Positions 8,828 through 18,284 of a DNA stretch of 51,230 nt are shown here, piece by piece. The notes under the pieces were generated by a model. It did not search any database and had not been told where the DNA came from. It saw only the letters and a list, made by a program, of their open reading frames with translations. The position numbers were made by a program, and so were the translations under genes. The DNA is taken from contig CP070727.1 of assembly GCA_020350885.1 (NCBI GenBank), forward strand, positions 3,830,187 through 3,881,416, written 5' to 3'. The DNA is from a bacterium. Its GTDB lineage: Bacteria > Krumholzibacteriota > Krumholzibacteriia > Krumholzibacteriales > Krumholzibacteriaceae. Numbering within the stretch: the first letter of the stretch is position 1; the number at the start of each line of letters is the position of its first letter.

Positions 8828-9334
8828 CTGTGTCTCCTTTCAATGAATGCCTTACAAATATCAAATTTCCATAATACGAAGAATTATGCGCAATTACACA
8901 TGAGCTGGCATTGTCTTCGGAGAGTGTTCAATTTTGTGTGTTATTACATAATTATACATAGCAATATCATTATTAACAACCCTAAAAACGTTACCCTTGC
9001 CGAACCTCGATGTATACGTACGTGTAGGCTTTTAGCTTGTGGGGTGGGACTGGGATGATATAAAAGAATGGGCACAGTCCCCTTTTACCAGTAGCTTTCA
9101 GTCGAAAGGAGATCCGTACCCATGAAGCAATTGGACTCCGGATTTTAATTCTAACAGGGCAATGGCTTGCAGGGGAAAGCCGATCTCGAGCCTGCTGATT
9201 GCCGGTTGATTGAATGGATCAACCTGATCTATACTAACATTCGATTGTGCCACGGTTTCTGGCGGTTGATCTTACAAGGGTCTCAGCGAAACGGAGTGAC
9301 CGGATTGAAGGCAACTCGACCGAATTTGATCGAA
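8828..9334. other. Intergenic region with a REP-like hairpin and a mini-ORF
   Basis: About 500 bases lie between the divergent lipoprotein and fucosidase genes. Near 9048-9092 GGGACTG and CAGTCCCC form an inverted pair followed by TTTT. A similar string (GACTGTCCCTTCTTTTTATTCCATCC) occurs at 42167-42193, so this may be a small dispersed palindromic element. A strong AAAGGAG site then precedes a nine-codon frame at 9122-9148 (MKQLDSGF), which could be a leader peptide or the stub of a lost gene. An in-frame extension of the fucosidase to 9167 lacks the features of a real N-terminus. Confidence 0.45.
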
Positions 9335-10765
9335 ATGCGAACGACGCGTTCCATATCTGCCGTGACGATGCTGGTGCTCGCCGGCATCTTATGTCTCGCC
9401 GGTCCGGTTTCCTCGCAGCAGGGGGAAACCGATCCGCTTGTTCTCGAGAAACTCGAATGGTTCCAGGACCTGAAGTTTGGGCTACTCATGCACTGGGGTC
9501 CGTACAGTCAGTGGGAAGTCGTCGAGAGCTGGAGCATTTGTCCTGAGGATGAAAACTGGTGCGAACGGCGTGGTCCGTATGCCAGGGATTACTACGGATA
9601 TAAAAGGGCGTACGAGGATCTTAAAAGCTCGTTCAATCCGGTCAAGTTCGATCCCGACTCGTGGGCTGCGGCGGCCAAGGATGCGGGGATGCGGTATGTC
9701 ATCTTTACCACGAAGCATCACGACGGTTTCTGCATGTTCGATACCAAAGAGACTGACTACAAGATCACGGATCCGGGCTGTCCGTTCAGCTCGAACCCGC
9801 GGAGCAACGTCACAAAGGAGATCTTCGATGCCTTCCGCCGGTACGGTTTCGGTATCGGTGCCTATTTCTCCAAGCCGGACTGGCATTCGCCGGAATACTG
9901 GTGGCCGTATTTTCCCCCATTTGACCGTAACGTCAATTATGACATCAAAAAGTATCCAGAGAAGTGGACCGCATTCAAAACGTTCACCTTTAACCAAATA
10001 CAAGAACTGATGAGCGGCTACGGCAGTGTGGATATCCTCTGGCTTGATGGTGGATGGGTGCAACCGATGACCTCCACCTCTCCCCGCTGGGGCAAGAATC
10101 CCACCGATCAAAACATCGACATGCCGAAGATCGCAGCTATGGCTCGTTCCCTGCAGCCGGGATTGATCATTGTCGATCGAACGGTTGAGGGCCGGTATCA
10201 GAACTACCGGACTCCCGAGCAGGAAATCCCCGAACGGCCGCCCGACTATATCTGGGAAACATGTATGACCATGGCAACGTCATGGAGCTACGTATCGACC
10301 GATACGTACAAACCAGCGTGGAAACTAATTCATATTCTCGTCAATATCGTGGCAAAGGGAGGAAACCTGTTGCTCAATATCGGACCAAGCCCGGAGGGTG
10401 AACTGCCGCCCGAATCGCTGCAGCGCTTGGGAGAGCTCGGCAGATGGATGCGCGTGAACGGGAGCGCACTATACTCTACCAGGGCAATTACTCCTTACAC
10501 GGAAGATAAGATATGCTTCACTCGCACGCCCGACGGAGCGATCAATGCAATCTACCTCGCCGATGAAGACGAGAATCAGCCGCCGGAAGAAGTACGGATT
10601 TCTTCCTTTGCTCCCAAAAGAGGGAGCACGGTCATGATGTTGGGCGTTCAAGTACCGGTGACCTGGGAGAAGAGCGGCCCGGGATTCGTAATTCATGTGC
10701 CCGATTCGGTAAGGGCCCATCCGCCGTGCAGCTATGCCTGGGCGTTCAGATTTATGGTGGAGTAA
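9335..10765 (+). CDS. Exported alpha-L-fucosidase, glycoside hydrolase family 29
   Basis: A 476-residue protein begins at the ATG at 9335, which gives a proper signal peptide (MRTTRSISAVTMLVLAGILC, cleaved near VSSQ). The ribosome binding site is weak. The GH29 (beta/alpha)8 barrel is clear: LKFGLLMHWGPYS near the N-terminus, TTKHHDGFCMFDTKETDY, and DILWLDGGW with the predicted nucleophile Asp238. The barrel continues with KGGNLLLNIGPSPEGELP, and a C-terminal beta-sandwich completes the family length. The enzyme removes terminal L-fucose from glycans, probably in the periplasm or outside. It is the first of three same-strand carbohydrate genes; the gap to the next is 57 bases. Confidence 0.93.
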   Translation: MRTTRSISAVTMLVLAGILCLAGPVSSQQGETDPLVLEKLEWFQDLKFGLLMHWGPYSQWEVVESWSICPEDENWCERRGPYARDYYGYKRAYEDLKSSFNPVKFDPDSWAAAAKDAGMRYVIFTTKHHDGFCMFDTKETDYKITDPGCPFSSNPRSNVTKEIFDAFRRYGFGIGAYFSKPDWHSPEYWWPYFPPFDRNVNYDIKKYPEKWTAFKTFTFNQIQELMSGYGSVDILWLDGGWVQPMTSTSPRWGKNPTDQNIDMPKIAAMARSLQPGLIIVDRTVEGRYQNYRTPEQEIPERPPDYIWETCMTMATSWSYVSTDTYKPAWKLIHILVNIVAKGGNLLLNIGPSPEGELPPESLQRLGELGRWMRVNGSALYSTRAITPYTEDKICFTRTPDGAINAIYLADEDENQPPEEVRISSFAPKRGSTVMMLGVQVPVTWEKSGPGFVIHVPDSVRAHPPCSYAWAFRFMVE

Positions 10766-10822
10766 TACGAATCAGAAGTGGTCCGACGTCGATCTTCTGC
10801 ATCGACGGAAAGATACGATGCT

Positions 10823-13075
10823 ATGAGCCGGCTTATGAAATGGTATCAAGCGGGGATATTCGTCTTTGTCCTCCTCATCGGGGCGCATCGTAGCTTCGCT
10901 TCCGGTTCCCTCGAGCTCGCAAAGGATGGCCGAAGCGATTTCAGCGTGTACGTAGATGCCTCCTCATCACAATCGGTACGAGCCATCGCCGATACGCTGC
11001 GCCGGTACATCCGGAATATCTCAGGCGCCCAATTGGCTGTTATTCATGAACTTAGGAAGGGAGGACGTCAGATTGTTTTCGAAGTCGGAAAGTCTGCAGA
11101 TCAGGGCCTGAATATACGGGAGCTCGGAAGCGACGGATTCCGGATCAAAACGGACCGTAGCAGCCTCTTCATTACCGCCCAGACGGAACGCGGCATTCAG
11201 AACGCCATATACACATTCCTCGAAACCTATCTGGGCTGCCGGAAGTACACCCCGACGGTCACTGTCATTCCGAAACAAGCCTCCATTGTACTTCCCGGCA
11301 TCGATGACACTCAGGTGCCGCCCGTGAAGTTCAGGATGCAGCACTTTTACGAACCCTCCTACGCGGCATGGCACAAGCTGGATACTCATGACAACTGGGG
11401 ACTTTTCGTCCATACATTCCAGACACTCGTCCCGCCCGAGAAATACTTTGATGAACATCCCGAGTACTTCACGCAGTTGCAGGGGCTTCGCATAGACGGC
11501 GGGCAGTTGTGCCTGACCAATCCTGACGTCTTCCGCATCGTGGTGGACGAGCTTCGCATGCGCATGAAGGAGAATCCGCAGGCCCGATTCTGGTCTGTCT
11601 CCCAGAATGATACATACTGCCCGTGTGAGTGCGATGCGTGCCGGGCCATCGATCGTGTCGAGGGTTCGCCGGCGGGCTCGATTCTCTCGTTTGTCAATCG
11701 GGTTGCCGACGAGTTTCCCGACAAGACGATCTCGACGCTCGCCTACCAGTATTCCCGGGCGGCTCCAAAAAACATCAAGCCCAGGCCGAATGTGAACATC
11801 ATGCTCTGCAGCATCGAGTGCAATCGCAGCCGGCCGCTCGCCGATGACCCGAGCAGCGCTTCGTTTGTCAAGGACGTCGAAGACTGGTGCACACTAACAA
11901 ACAACATATTCCTGTGGGACTACGTGATACAGTTCCGCAACCTTGTCAGCCCCTTCCCGAATCTGCGCGTGCTTCAGCCGAACATCCAGTTCTTCGTAGA
12001 TAACGGCATCACGTCGATATACGAGCAGGGATTGCCGGAGATGCACGGTGAATTCGCCGAGCTGCGTATCTATCTCATCGCCAAGTTGCTCTGGGATCCT
12101 TACATCGATATCGATTCGGTAATGGACGATTTCCTGCAGGGCTACTACAGCAGCGCTGCACCGTACATCCGCCGGTACATCGACACCATGCATGATGCGC
12201 TCGAGGCGTCGGGCGAGGATCTACTGATCTACGGCTATCCCTCGCCCTCGCAGGACGGCTATCTCTCTCCCACCATGATGGACACGTACAACTCCCTCTT
12301 TGATCAGGCTGAAAACGCAGTGAAGAACGAATCCGAGTACCTTTTCAGAGTCCAGACCGCCCGGCTGCCTCTGCAGTTTGCGCTCCTCGAGCAGGCCAAG
12401 GTATACGGCACTGCCGCAAGAGGCTGCTTTATTGAGAATAACGACGGCACTTTGAATGTAAAACCGGAAATGGAGGCACTTCTGGCGACATTCGTCGAGA
12501 GGTGTAAACGGGCGGGGATATCCAAACTGTGGGAACGGGGGACGTCTCCCGATCAATACGATGCCGCCACCCGGGCATTTTTTGATCAGAGCGGAATAAC
12601 TCACCTGGCCAAGTTCAAGCGTGTGTCTCTCGCCGAGCCGGCAAGCCCCAAGTACCACAACGGGGATGAATCATCACTGACGAACGGACTCAAGGGCTGG
12701 GATGACTACCACATGCACTGGCTCGGCTTCGAAGGCGAGGATATGGAAGCGACGATCGATCTCGGCACCGTGCAGACCGTCACGAGCATCAGCACGGATT
12801 TCCTTCAGGATATCGAGTCATGGGTCTTTATGCCGCTCTCGGTGGCATTCTCGATTTCCGAGGACGGCCGGCTGTACCGCACTGTCGGCGAGGTGAAGAA
12901 TACTGTTCCGACCGAGAAGTTCGGCGCCGTCATAGCACCGTTCGCCATCCAGTTCGAGCCATCGAACGCACGGTTTGTAAGGGTCAGGGCGGTCAATATG
13001 AAAACGTGTCCCGCCTGGCACAAAGGCGCCGGAGGAAAGGCATGGATATTCATCGATGAGATCACTGTGCAATAG
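10823..13075 (+). CDS. Exported DUF4838 protein, putative glycoside hydrolase
   Basis: A 750-residue protein is read from the ATG at 10823; an upstream GTG at 10778 is possible. A signal peptide covers residues ~1-27. An N-terminal alpha/beta domain (residues ~30-160, with RGIQNAIYTFLETYLGCRKYTP) resembles the N-domain found before GH67/GH20-type barrels. The central DUF4838 barrel carries FWSVSQNDTYCPCECDACR and TISTLAYQYS. The last ~130 residues form an F5/8 type C (CBM32-like) sandwich (MEATIDLGTVQTVTSISTDF, ARFVRVRAVN). DUF4838 proteins sit in glycan-degradation loci, but their substrate is generally unknown. It lies between the GH29 and GH3 genes and is probably co-transcribed. Confidence 0.85.
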   Translation: MSRLMKWYQAGIFVFVLLIGAHRSFASGSLELAKDGRSDFSVYVDASSSQSVRAIADTLRRYIRNISGAQLAVIHELRKGGRQIVFEVGKSADQGLNIRELGSDGFRIKTDRSSLFITAQTERGIQNAIYTFLETYLGCRKYTPTVTVIPKQASIVLPGIDDTQVPPVKFRMQHFYEPSYAAWHKLDTHDNWGLFVHTFQTLVPPEKYFDEHPEYFTQLQGLRIDGGQLCLTNPDVFRIVVDELRMRMKENPQARFWSVSQNDTYCPCECDACRAIDRVEGSPAGSILSFVNRVADEFPDKTISTLAYQYSRAAPKNIKPRPNVNIMLCSIECNRSRPLADDPSSASFVKDVEDWCTLTNNIFLWDYVIQFRNLVSPFPNLRVLQPNIQFFVDNGITSIYEQGLPEMHGEFAELRIYLIAKLLWDPYIDIDSVMDDFLQGYYSSAAPYIRRYIDTMHDALEASGEDLLIYGYPSPSQDGYLSPTMMDTYNSLFDQAENAVKNESEYLFRVQTARLPLQFALLEQAKVYGTAARGCFIENNDGTLNVKPEMEALLATFVERCKRAGISKLWERGTSPDQYDAATRAFFDQSGITHLAKFKRVSLAEPASPKYHNGDESSLTNGLKGWDDYHMHWLGFEGEDMEATIDLGTVQTVTSISTDFLQDIESWVFMPLSVAFSISEDGRLYRTVGEVKNTVPTEKFGAVIAPFAIQFEPSNARFVRVRAVNMKTCPAWHKGAGGKAWIFIDEITVQ

Positions 13076-13118
13076 GAATCGATCCGCGAGGACCCGTGCT
13101 CGCGGAAGATCGTTCGTT

Positions 13119-15776
13119 ATGAGACCGGCACGGAGACGGCTCCCAGGAGTTTTGATGTTCTGGGCGGGCATGCTCGGCGTCATTGTGCTGATTCTCGGCA
13201 GCCGGGTGATCACGGCGCAGCCGTACAAAGATGCCAACGCTCCCGTCGAGGAACGCGTGCGGGATCTACTCTCTCGCATGACATTGAAAGAGAAGTTCTG
13301 GCAGCTCTTCATGCTGTCTACCAATCTAGAAGGAACCGTAGAGAAGTACACCGACGGTGTGTTCGGCTTTCAGATCAGCTCCTCGGGTGATACGAGCGGC
13401 TCAGTGGAATACGTGAACTCCGTGCAGCGTCATTTTGTAGAGAACACCCGCCTGGGCATTCCCATCATTGCATTCGGTGAAGCCGTGCACGGTCTCGTTC
13501 ACAAGGATGCCACCGTATTTCCACAGGCGATAGCACTAGCGGCGACGTTCGATACGTCTCTCATGCACAGGGTGTCGAAAGCCATAGCCCTCGAATGCCG
13601 AAGCCGTGGCATCAGGCAGGTTCTCTCCCCCGTGGTGAATATTGCCAGCGACGTGCGATGGGGGCGTGTGGAGGAAACGTACGGGGAGGATCCATATCTG
13701 TCCTCGGAAATGGGCGTGGCATTCGTATCGGAGCTCGAGAAGCTCGGTGTCATCACCACACCCAAGCATTTCATCGCCAATGTGGGTGACGGCGGCCGTG
13801 ACAGCTACCCGATACAATTCAACGAGCGACTACTTCGAGAAATCCACCTTCCCCCGTTCGAGGCGTGCATTCTCCGAGGGGGCTCGCGGTCGATAATGAC
13901 ATCGTATAACTCCCTCGATGGGGCTCCGTGTACGGCGAATGATTGGCTGAACAACCGGCTGCTCAAGAGAGAGTTGAGATTCACCGGATTTGTCATCTCC
14001 GATGCCTGTGCCGTCGGCGGCGCGAGTGTGCTTCATTTCACGGCACACGATTGCGCCGAATCGACCGAGCTTGCGTTGAACGGCGGTCTGGATGTGATCT
14101 TTCAGACGTCGTATGACCATTATCATCTCTTTATAAAGGCCTTCCAGGATGAAAGACTCGATCAGGGGGTGATTGATCGGGCAGTCTCACGGGTGCTCAG
14201 AGCGAAATTCGAGCTGGGACTATTCGAGAGACCCTATGTCGATTCGAACGAGCCAGCACTCCGTGTCGTGAAGGACAAGCACCTCCGACTGGCTCGGGAG
14301 GCGGCCCAAAAATCGATCGTCCTGCTCAAGAATGCGAACAACACGCTGCCGTTGAATAAAAGCATCAAGACAATCGCCGTCATCGGGCCCGACGCGTCAG
14401 AAGCCCGCCTGGGCGGATACAGCGGCCCTGGAATCCGCAGGATCAGCATTCTAGGGGGCATCAGGGAAAAGATTGGCACGTCTGCGCGCATTTCATATTC
14501 AAAAGGGTGTGATCGAATATCTCCTGAGTACGTAACGGTGCCTTCGGAATACCTGTTTTGTTCTCTTAATGATACGGTGCGGCACGGATTAATCGGCGAA
14601 TACTTCGATAACATATCTTTGAGCGGAGATCCCGTGTTCACGAGAATCGATCCACAGTTACAGTTCCAGTGGACGCTGTTTTCTCCCGATCCGCAGAGGC
14701 TGCCGTACGATTTCTATTCGGTGCGATGGAACGGCACATTGAAAGCGCCTGCATCGGGCAGGTTCAAGATCGGGATTGACGGAAACGACGGCTATCGGCT
14801 CTACATCAACGGTGAACCATTGATAGACAACTGGCGGAAGGTCACACGGCGGACCGTGCTGGCCGAATACCATTTTGAGAAGGGCAAAGAGTATGATGTC
14901 CGCATCGAATTCTTCGAACCTACCGGTAATGCATGGTTCAAGCTCGTGTGGAATGTGGGTGTTTCCTCCGATTGGAAACGTGAAATGGACGAGGCGGTGA
15001 GCCTTGCCGGGCAGAGTGACGCTGCGGTCGTCGTGGCCGGAATCGAGGAAGGCGAGTTCAGGGATAGGGCGGTACTCGGGCTCCCCGGCCGGCAGGAGGA
15101 ATTGATCAACCGGGTCGCTGCTACGGGGAAACCTGTCATAGTCGTTCTGGTCGGTGGAAGTGCTATCACGATGAACGACTGGCTCGACAACGTTCCGGCT
15201 GTCCTGGACGTGTGGTACCCGGGCGAGCAGGGAGGGCATGCCGTCGCCGATGTCCTCTTCGGCGACTACAATCCGGCAGGACGGTTGCCCGTTACATTCC
15301 CGGTCGCTGAAGGACAATTACCGCTTGCTTACAACCACAAGCCCACCGGCCGCGGCGATGATTATGTCGATCTCACCGGTCAGCCCCTGTTTCCGTTTGG
15401 ATTCGGACTGAGCTACACCACGTTTGACTACAGCGACCTGTCATTTGACAGGCAGCGGATCTCCTCGACTGATTCAGCGGTCGTGCGTTTCAAGGTCAAG
15501 AACACGGGCACGCTGGAGGGCGATGAGGTCATACAACTCTACATTCACGATGAAGTGGCATCCGTGGCACGCCCGGTTACCGAGCTCAAAGGATTTGAGC
15601 GAATTCATCTAAAGCCCGGCGAAGTGAAGGAAGCAAGCTTTACCATCGCACCTGAGAATTTGTCCATGCTCGACAGAGACCTCGAGCCGGTCGTCGAACC
15701 GGGAGATTTTCGAATCATGATCGGCTCTTCATCGAAAGACATTCGCCTGCGAGGGATATTGACGGTAATCAAATGA
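13119..15776 (+). CDS. Exported GH3 glycosidase with inserted PA14 domain
   Basis: The chosen start at 13119 gives 885 residues and a signal peptide (MRPARRRLPGVLMFWAGMLG, cleavage near ITAQ) with GGAAG upstream; an earlier ATG at 13056 would overlap the previous gene. The GH3 N-domain has RWGRVEETYGEDPYLSSEMG, TPKHFIAN, and VISDAC with the predicted nucleophile Asp295. The SDAC string is closer to beta-xylosidase-type SDC than to the SDW of many beta-glucosidases. A PA14 module (residues ~480-620, with GDDG-like DGNDGYRLYING) is inserted in the second domain. The acid/base region EEGEFRDRAVLGLPGRQ and a terminal fibronectin-like domain follow. It probably trims beta-linked glucosyl or xylosyl ends; specificity cannot be fixed here. 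Confidence 0.93.
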   Translation: MRPARRRLPGVLMFWAGMLGVIVLILGSRVITAQPYKDANAPVEERVRDLLSRMTLKEKFWQLFMLSTNLEGTVEKYTDGVFGFQISSSGDTSGSVEYVNSVQRHFVENTRLGIPIIAFGEAVHGLVHKDATVFPQAIALAATFDTSLMHRVSKAIALECRSRGIRQVLSPVVNIASDVRWGRVEETYGEDPYLSSEMGVAFVSELEKLGVITTPKHFIANVGDGGRDSYPIQFNERLLREIHLPPFEACILRGGSRSIMTSYNSLDGAPCTANDWLNNRLLKRELRFTGFVISDACAVGGASVLHFTAHDCAESTELALNGGLDVIFQTSYDHYHLFIKAFQDERLDQGVIDRAVSRVLRAKFELGLFERPYVDSNEPALRVVKDKHLRLAREAAQKSIVLLKNANNTLPLNKSIKTIAVIGPDASEARLGGYSGPGIRRISILGGIREKIGTSARISYSKGCDRISPEYVTVPSEYLFCSLNDTVRHGLIGEYFDNISLSGDPVFTRIDPQLQFQWTLFSPDPQRLPYDFYSVRWNGTLKAPASGRFKIGIDGNDGYRLYINGEPLIDNWRKVTRRTVLAEYHFEKGKEYDVRIEFFEPTGNAWFKLVWNVGVSSDWKREMDEAVSLAGQSDAAVVVAGIEEGEFRDRAVLGLPGRQEELINRVAATGKPVIVVLVGGSAITMNDWLDNVPAVLDVWYPGEQGGHAVADVLFGDYNPAGRLPVTFPVAEGQLPLAYNHKPTGRGDDYVDLTGQPLFPFGFGLSYTTFDYSDLSFDRQRISSTDSAVVRFKVKNTGTLEGDEVIQLYIHDEVASVARPVTELKGFERIHLKPGEVKEASFTIAPENLSMLDRDLEPVVEPGDFRIMIGSSSKDIRLRGILTVIK

Positions 15777-15797
15777 GGGCGGTTGACTCTTTAACAT

Positions 15798-15834
15798 AGC
15801 GAGGACGGCGCCGGCGATTCGGGCCGTCCCCGCT
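15798..15834. terminator. Hairpin between convergent genes, possible bidirectional terminator
   Basis: AGCG plus GGACGGC (15798-15809) pairs with GCCGTCC plus CGCT (15823-15834), with one A/C mismatch and a 13-base loop. It lies 22 bases after the GH3 stop and downstream of the minus-strand subtilase remnant, where transcription should end from both sides. There is no T run, so intrinsic termination is uncertain. Confidence 0.35.
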
Positions 15835-15966
15835 GCGAGTGTCGATGTCACCCACTCCGCGGTAGCGGAATGTGATTCCGGCCGTCCCATTATAGCGAAA
15901 CGTGCTTGTGGCGGCCGATCTCGGCCGGCACATCGACCACACACAAGACGGTGCCGTTATGACGTA

Positions 15967-17985
15967 CTACTTCATCAGCACGAGCTTCTTCGTCCCCCGG
16001 AAATTTGATGCCGTCATGCGTACGAAGTAGATTCCGCTCGCGGACTGTTGGCCGTTGTTGTTGGTGCCGTCCCACCCGACCGTGTGCGTGCCGGGCGGCG
16101 CATGTTCATCGACTAGCGTCCTCACGAGTCTGCCGCTGCTGTCATAGATAGAGATATCGACGTGGCTCCCTGGTACGGCGACGTAGTAAACGATGGTTGC
16201 CGATGGGTTGAATGGATTCGGGTACGCCCCGGCCAGTGCGTGTGCGTGAGGGAGCTCATCCACCGGATCGTCTTCACCCGGGTCGTCGCCGAATGGCAGC
16301 GGTGAGCCGGGCGGCTCCGTCAGCCACGGATCGTAATCGACCGAGCCGGCGATCTTCGACGGTTCCGGGCCGCTGCTGCTTCCCCACCAGTTGTCTTCGG
16401 CCATGATGGTCGTGCTCATATTGAGGTTCCCCACGTGGTGGAGGCTGTTGTTTGTGATCGAGTTGTATCCGGTCGATCCTGATCCGCCGCCGCCGAGATC
16501 GGCGTTCGACTCGTTCAACGTGGATACGCCGACCGTATTGTTGCTTATATCGTTCCATTCCACCACGGCGTTTTGGGTCCCGAGGAAGTAGATGCCGTGG
16601 GTGCTTCCCGTGATGGTGTTACCGGCTATCGTGTGTCCGTTTCCGTAGAGCGCGAAGATGCCGGAGTACGTGTTACCCTCGATTGAACAATTCGTAATCG
16701 ACGCCGAAGTCGTACCGTTCAGAACGATGCCAATGTTGTTGCCGTTTAGGGTGCAGCTGTTGATGCTGCCGCTAGACCCGCCCATAAGTATGATACCGCT
16801 GCTGGAACCGTTGGACACCGTGACCTCGTTTAGATCTATGGTGTTGGTTCCACTGCCGTATGCATTCACCTGAAGGCCGCTGCCGGTGATCGAAGAGTTG
16901 CGGCAAGTGAGCGAAGCCGTCTCACCGTCGGGCGTGAAGAAATCGATGCCACCGCAGTCCTGGATCGTAACGCCGTTCAGGATCCCGTTTCCCGAGCGGA
17001 TCTGTACGGCGAGGTTGCTCAAATCCATGAACGCCGTGTTGGTGACGGTAGCTCCGCCACTTGACCACACACCGAGACAACCATCCGATACGGTCGCATC
17101 TACGACGGTGATGGCAATATCACTCCGGACGGCGATATAGGCGTTTTTGACCGTCACGCCGGTGAGCGGTGACGGGCCGGCACCGGCAAGGTAGCGGATC
17201 CCGTACCAGTCGTTCATCCCGGGGCTGTCGCAGTACGATGCAAACTCGACGTCTCCGCTGCCCACGGTGCCGATGACGAGCGAGCCCTTGACGATGATCT
17301 CGACGTGGTTGGCGTCGATGCCGTCTTCCTCGTCATGCACGGCGTCCTCGCACGCGACCAGGACGACCGTGCCCGGATTGATGGTCAGCGTTACGCCCTC
17401 ATCGATGACGAGATCTCCCGAAACGATCATCGTGTCGGGCATCCCGGCGACGGAGCCCCAAGTTGTCGATTCGGTGATATGACCGAACTCGGTGAGCGCG
17501 AGATAGGCGTTCACCTTTCCTGCGCCGTACTTTTTCGGTCCGTTGGGATCGCTGTCCCAGTAGTACTCCGCTGAGCGCTTGATTCTCTCACGGACCTCTT
17601 CCTGATCGAGGGCGGGGAATCAGGAGCGGATGAGTGCGGCGATGCCCGCCGCCTGCGGCGCCGCGAACGAGGTGCCCCTCCAGTTGTCGACATATTCGCT
17701 CATTCCGCCGATCACATCGCAGATATCGCACGGCGGATCATCTCCCCCACACGGGTTCGTGTGCTTGTTCACCGGGATGCCGCTGTCTCCGACCGGTGCT
17801 ACGACGTCGACCTTCTCCGAGTTATGATCCCACTGGCTCATAAACCAGAGAAGCCCGTTTTCGTCTATTGCGCCGACTGCCATCACGTCGGGGTGACTTG
17901 CCGGAAAAAAAATCTTGTCTTCGACCTATGCCTTCCATTTATTCCGTCCACATTGCAATAGTTGGAGTTACCCTGATTCGAGGAG
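15967..17985 (-). pseudogene. Broken subtilase / beta-helix / FlgD-sorting-domain protein
   Basis: The longest open part (17514 to 15967) encodes a parallel beta-helix of short repeats (TITG, NNTV, GNTYSGI-like turns) and a C-terminal FlgD-like sorting domain (AYPNPFNPSATIVYY, SASGIYFVRM, TKKLVLMK). In the same frame upstream, after a TGA at 17620-17622, lies the end of an S8 peptidase with its catalytic Ser (NWRGTSFAAPQAAGIAALIRS). Further upstream the frame breaks at an A8 run (17905-17912). Adding one base there would join HRSKTRFF to FPASHPDVMAVGAID. The Asp and His parts of the catalytic triad are gone, and recognisable sequence stops near 17985 next to a dispersed repeat. The remnant cannot be an active protease. 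Confidence 0.88.
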
Positions 17986-18011
17986 CCTCCTCTAATAGTA
18001 ATCCAGTTATT

Positions 18012-18120
18012 ATCGGAGAAATCGGATCGACAAACCAGTGCCCTCCGGGTGCCACCGCCATATCCTGCCGATAGGTCCCGGATTAGATTATCCACTAATA
18101 ACAATTAGTGTTATTTAAGG
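18012..18120 (+). repeat. Dispersed intergenic repeat, copy B
   Basis: This copy contains GGAGAAATCGGATC (18015-18028), CAGTGCCCTCCGGGTGCCACCGCCATATCC (from 18036), TCCCGGATTAGATTATCC (18076-18093) and the tail ACAATTAGTGTTATTT. Blocks and order match copies C and E. It lies directly at the broken N-terminal end of the subtilase pseudogene. Confidence 0.65.
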
Positions 18121-18284
18121 GCTTGAAGCCTAAACTCCACATCCCTTGCTTCCCATCCGTGCATCCTTAATAAAACATCATGAAGAAATCTAGTGGGTGA
18201 AGAGACACCGTCACACGTGGGGGTACCTGTACGATCATGTATTAACTACTGCAGATTAAACAGACTTATTATTACAACGCACTC

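Noticed and set aside
9167..9334. 56-residue N-terminal extension of the fucosidase
   Set aside because: The signal peptide begins only at 9335, so the extension would bury it; it also lacks conserved features.
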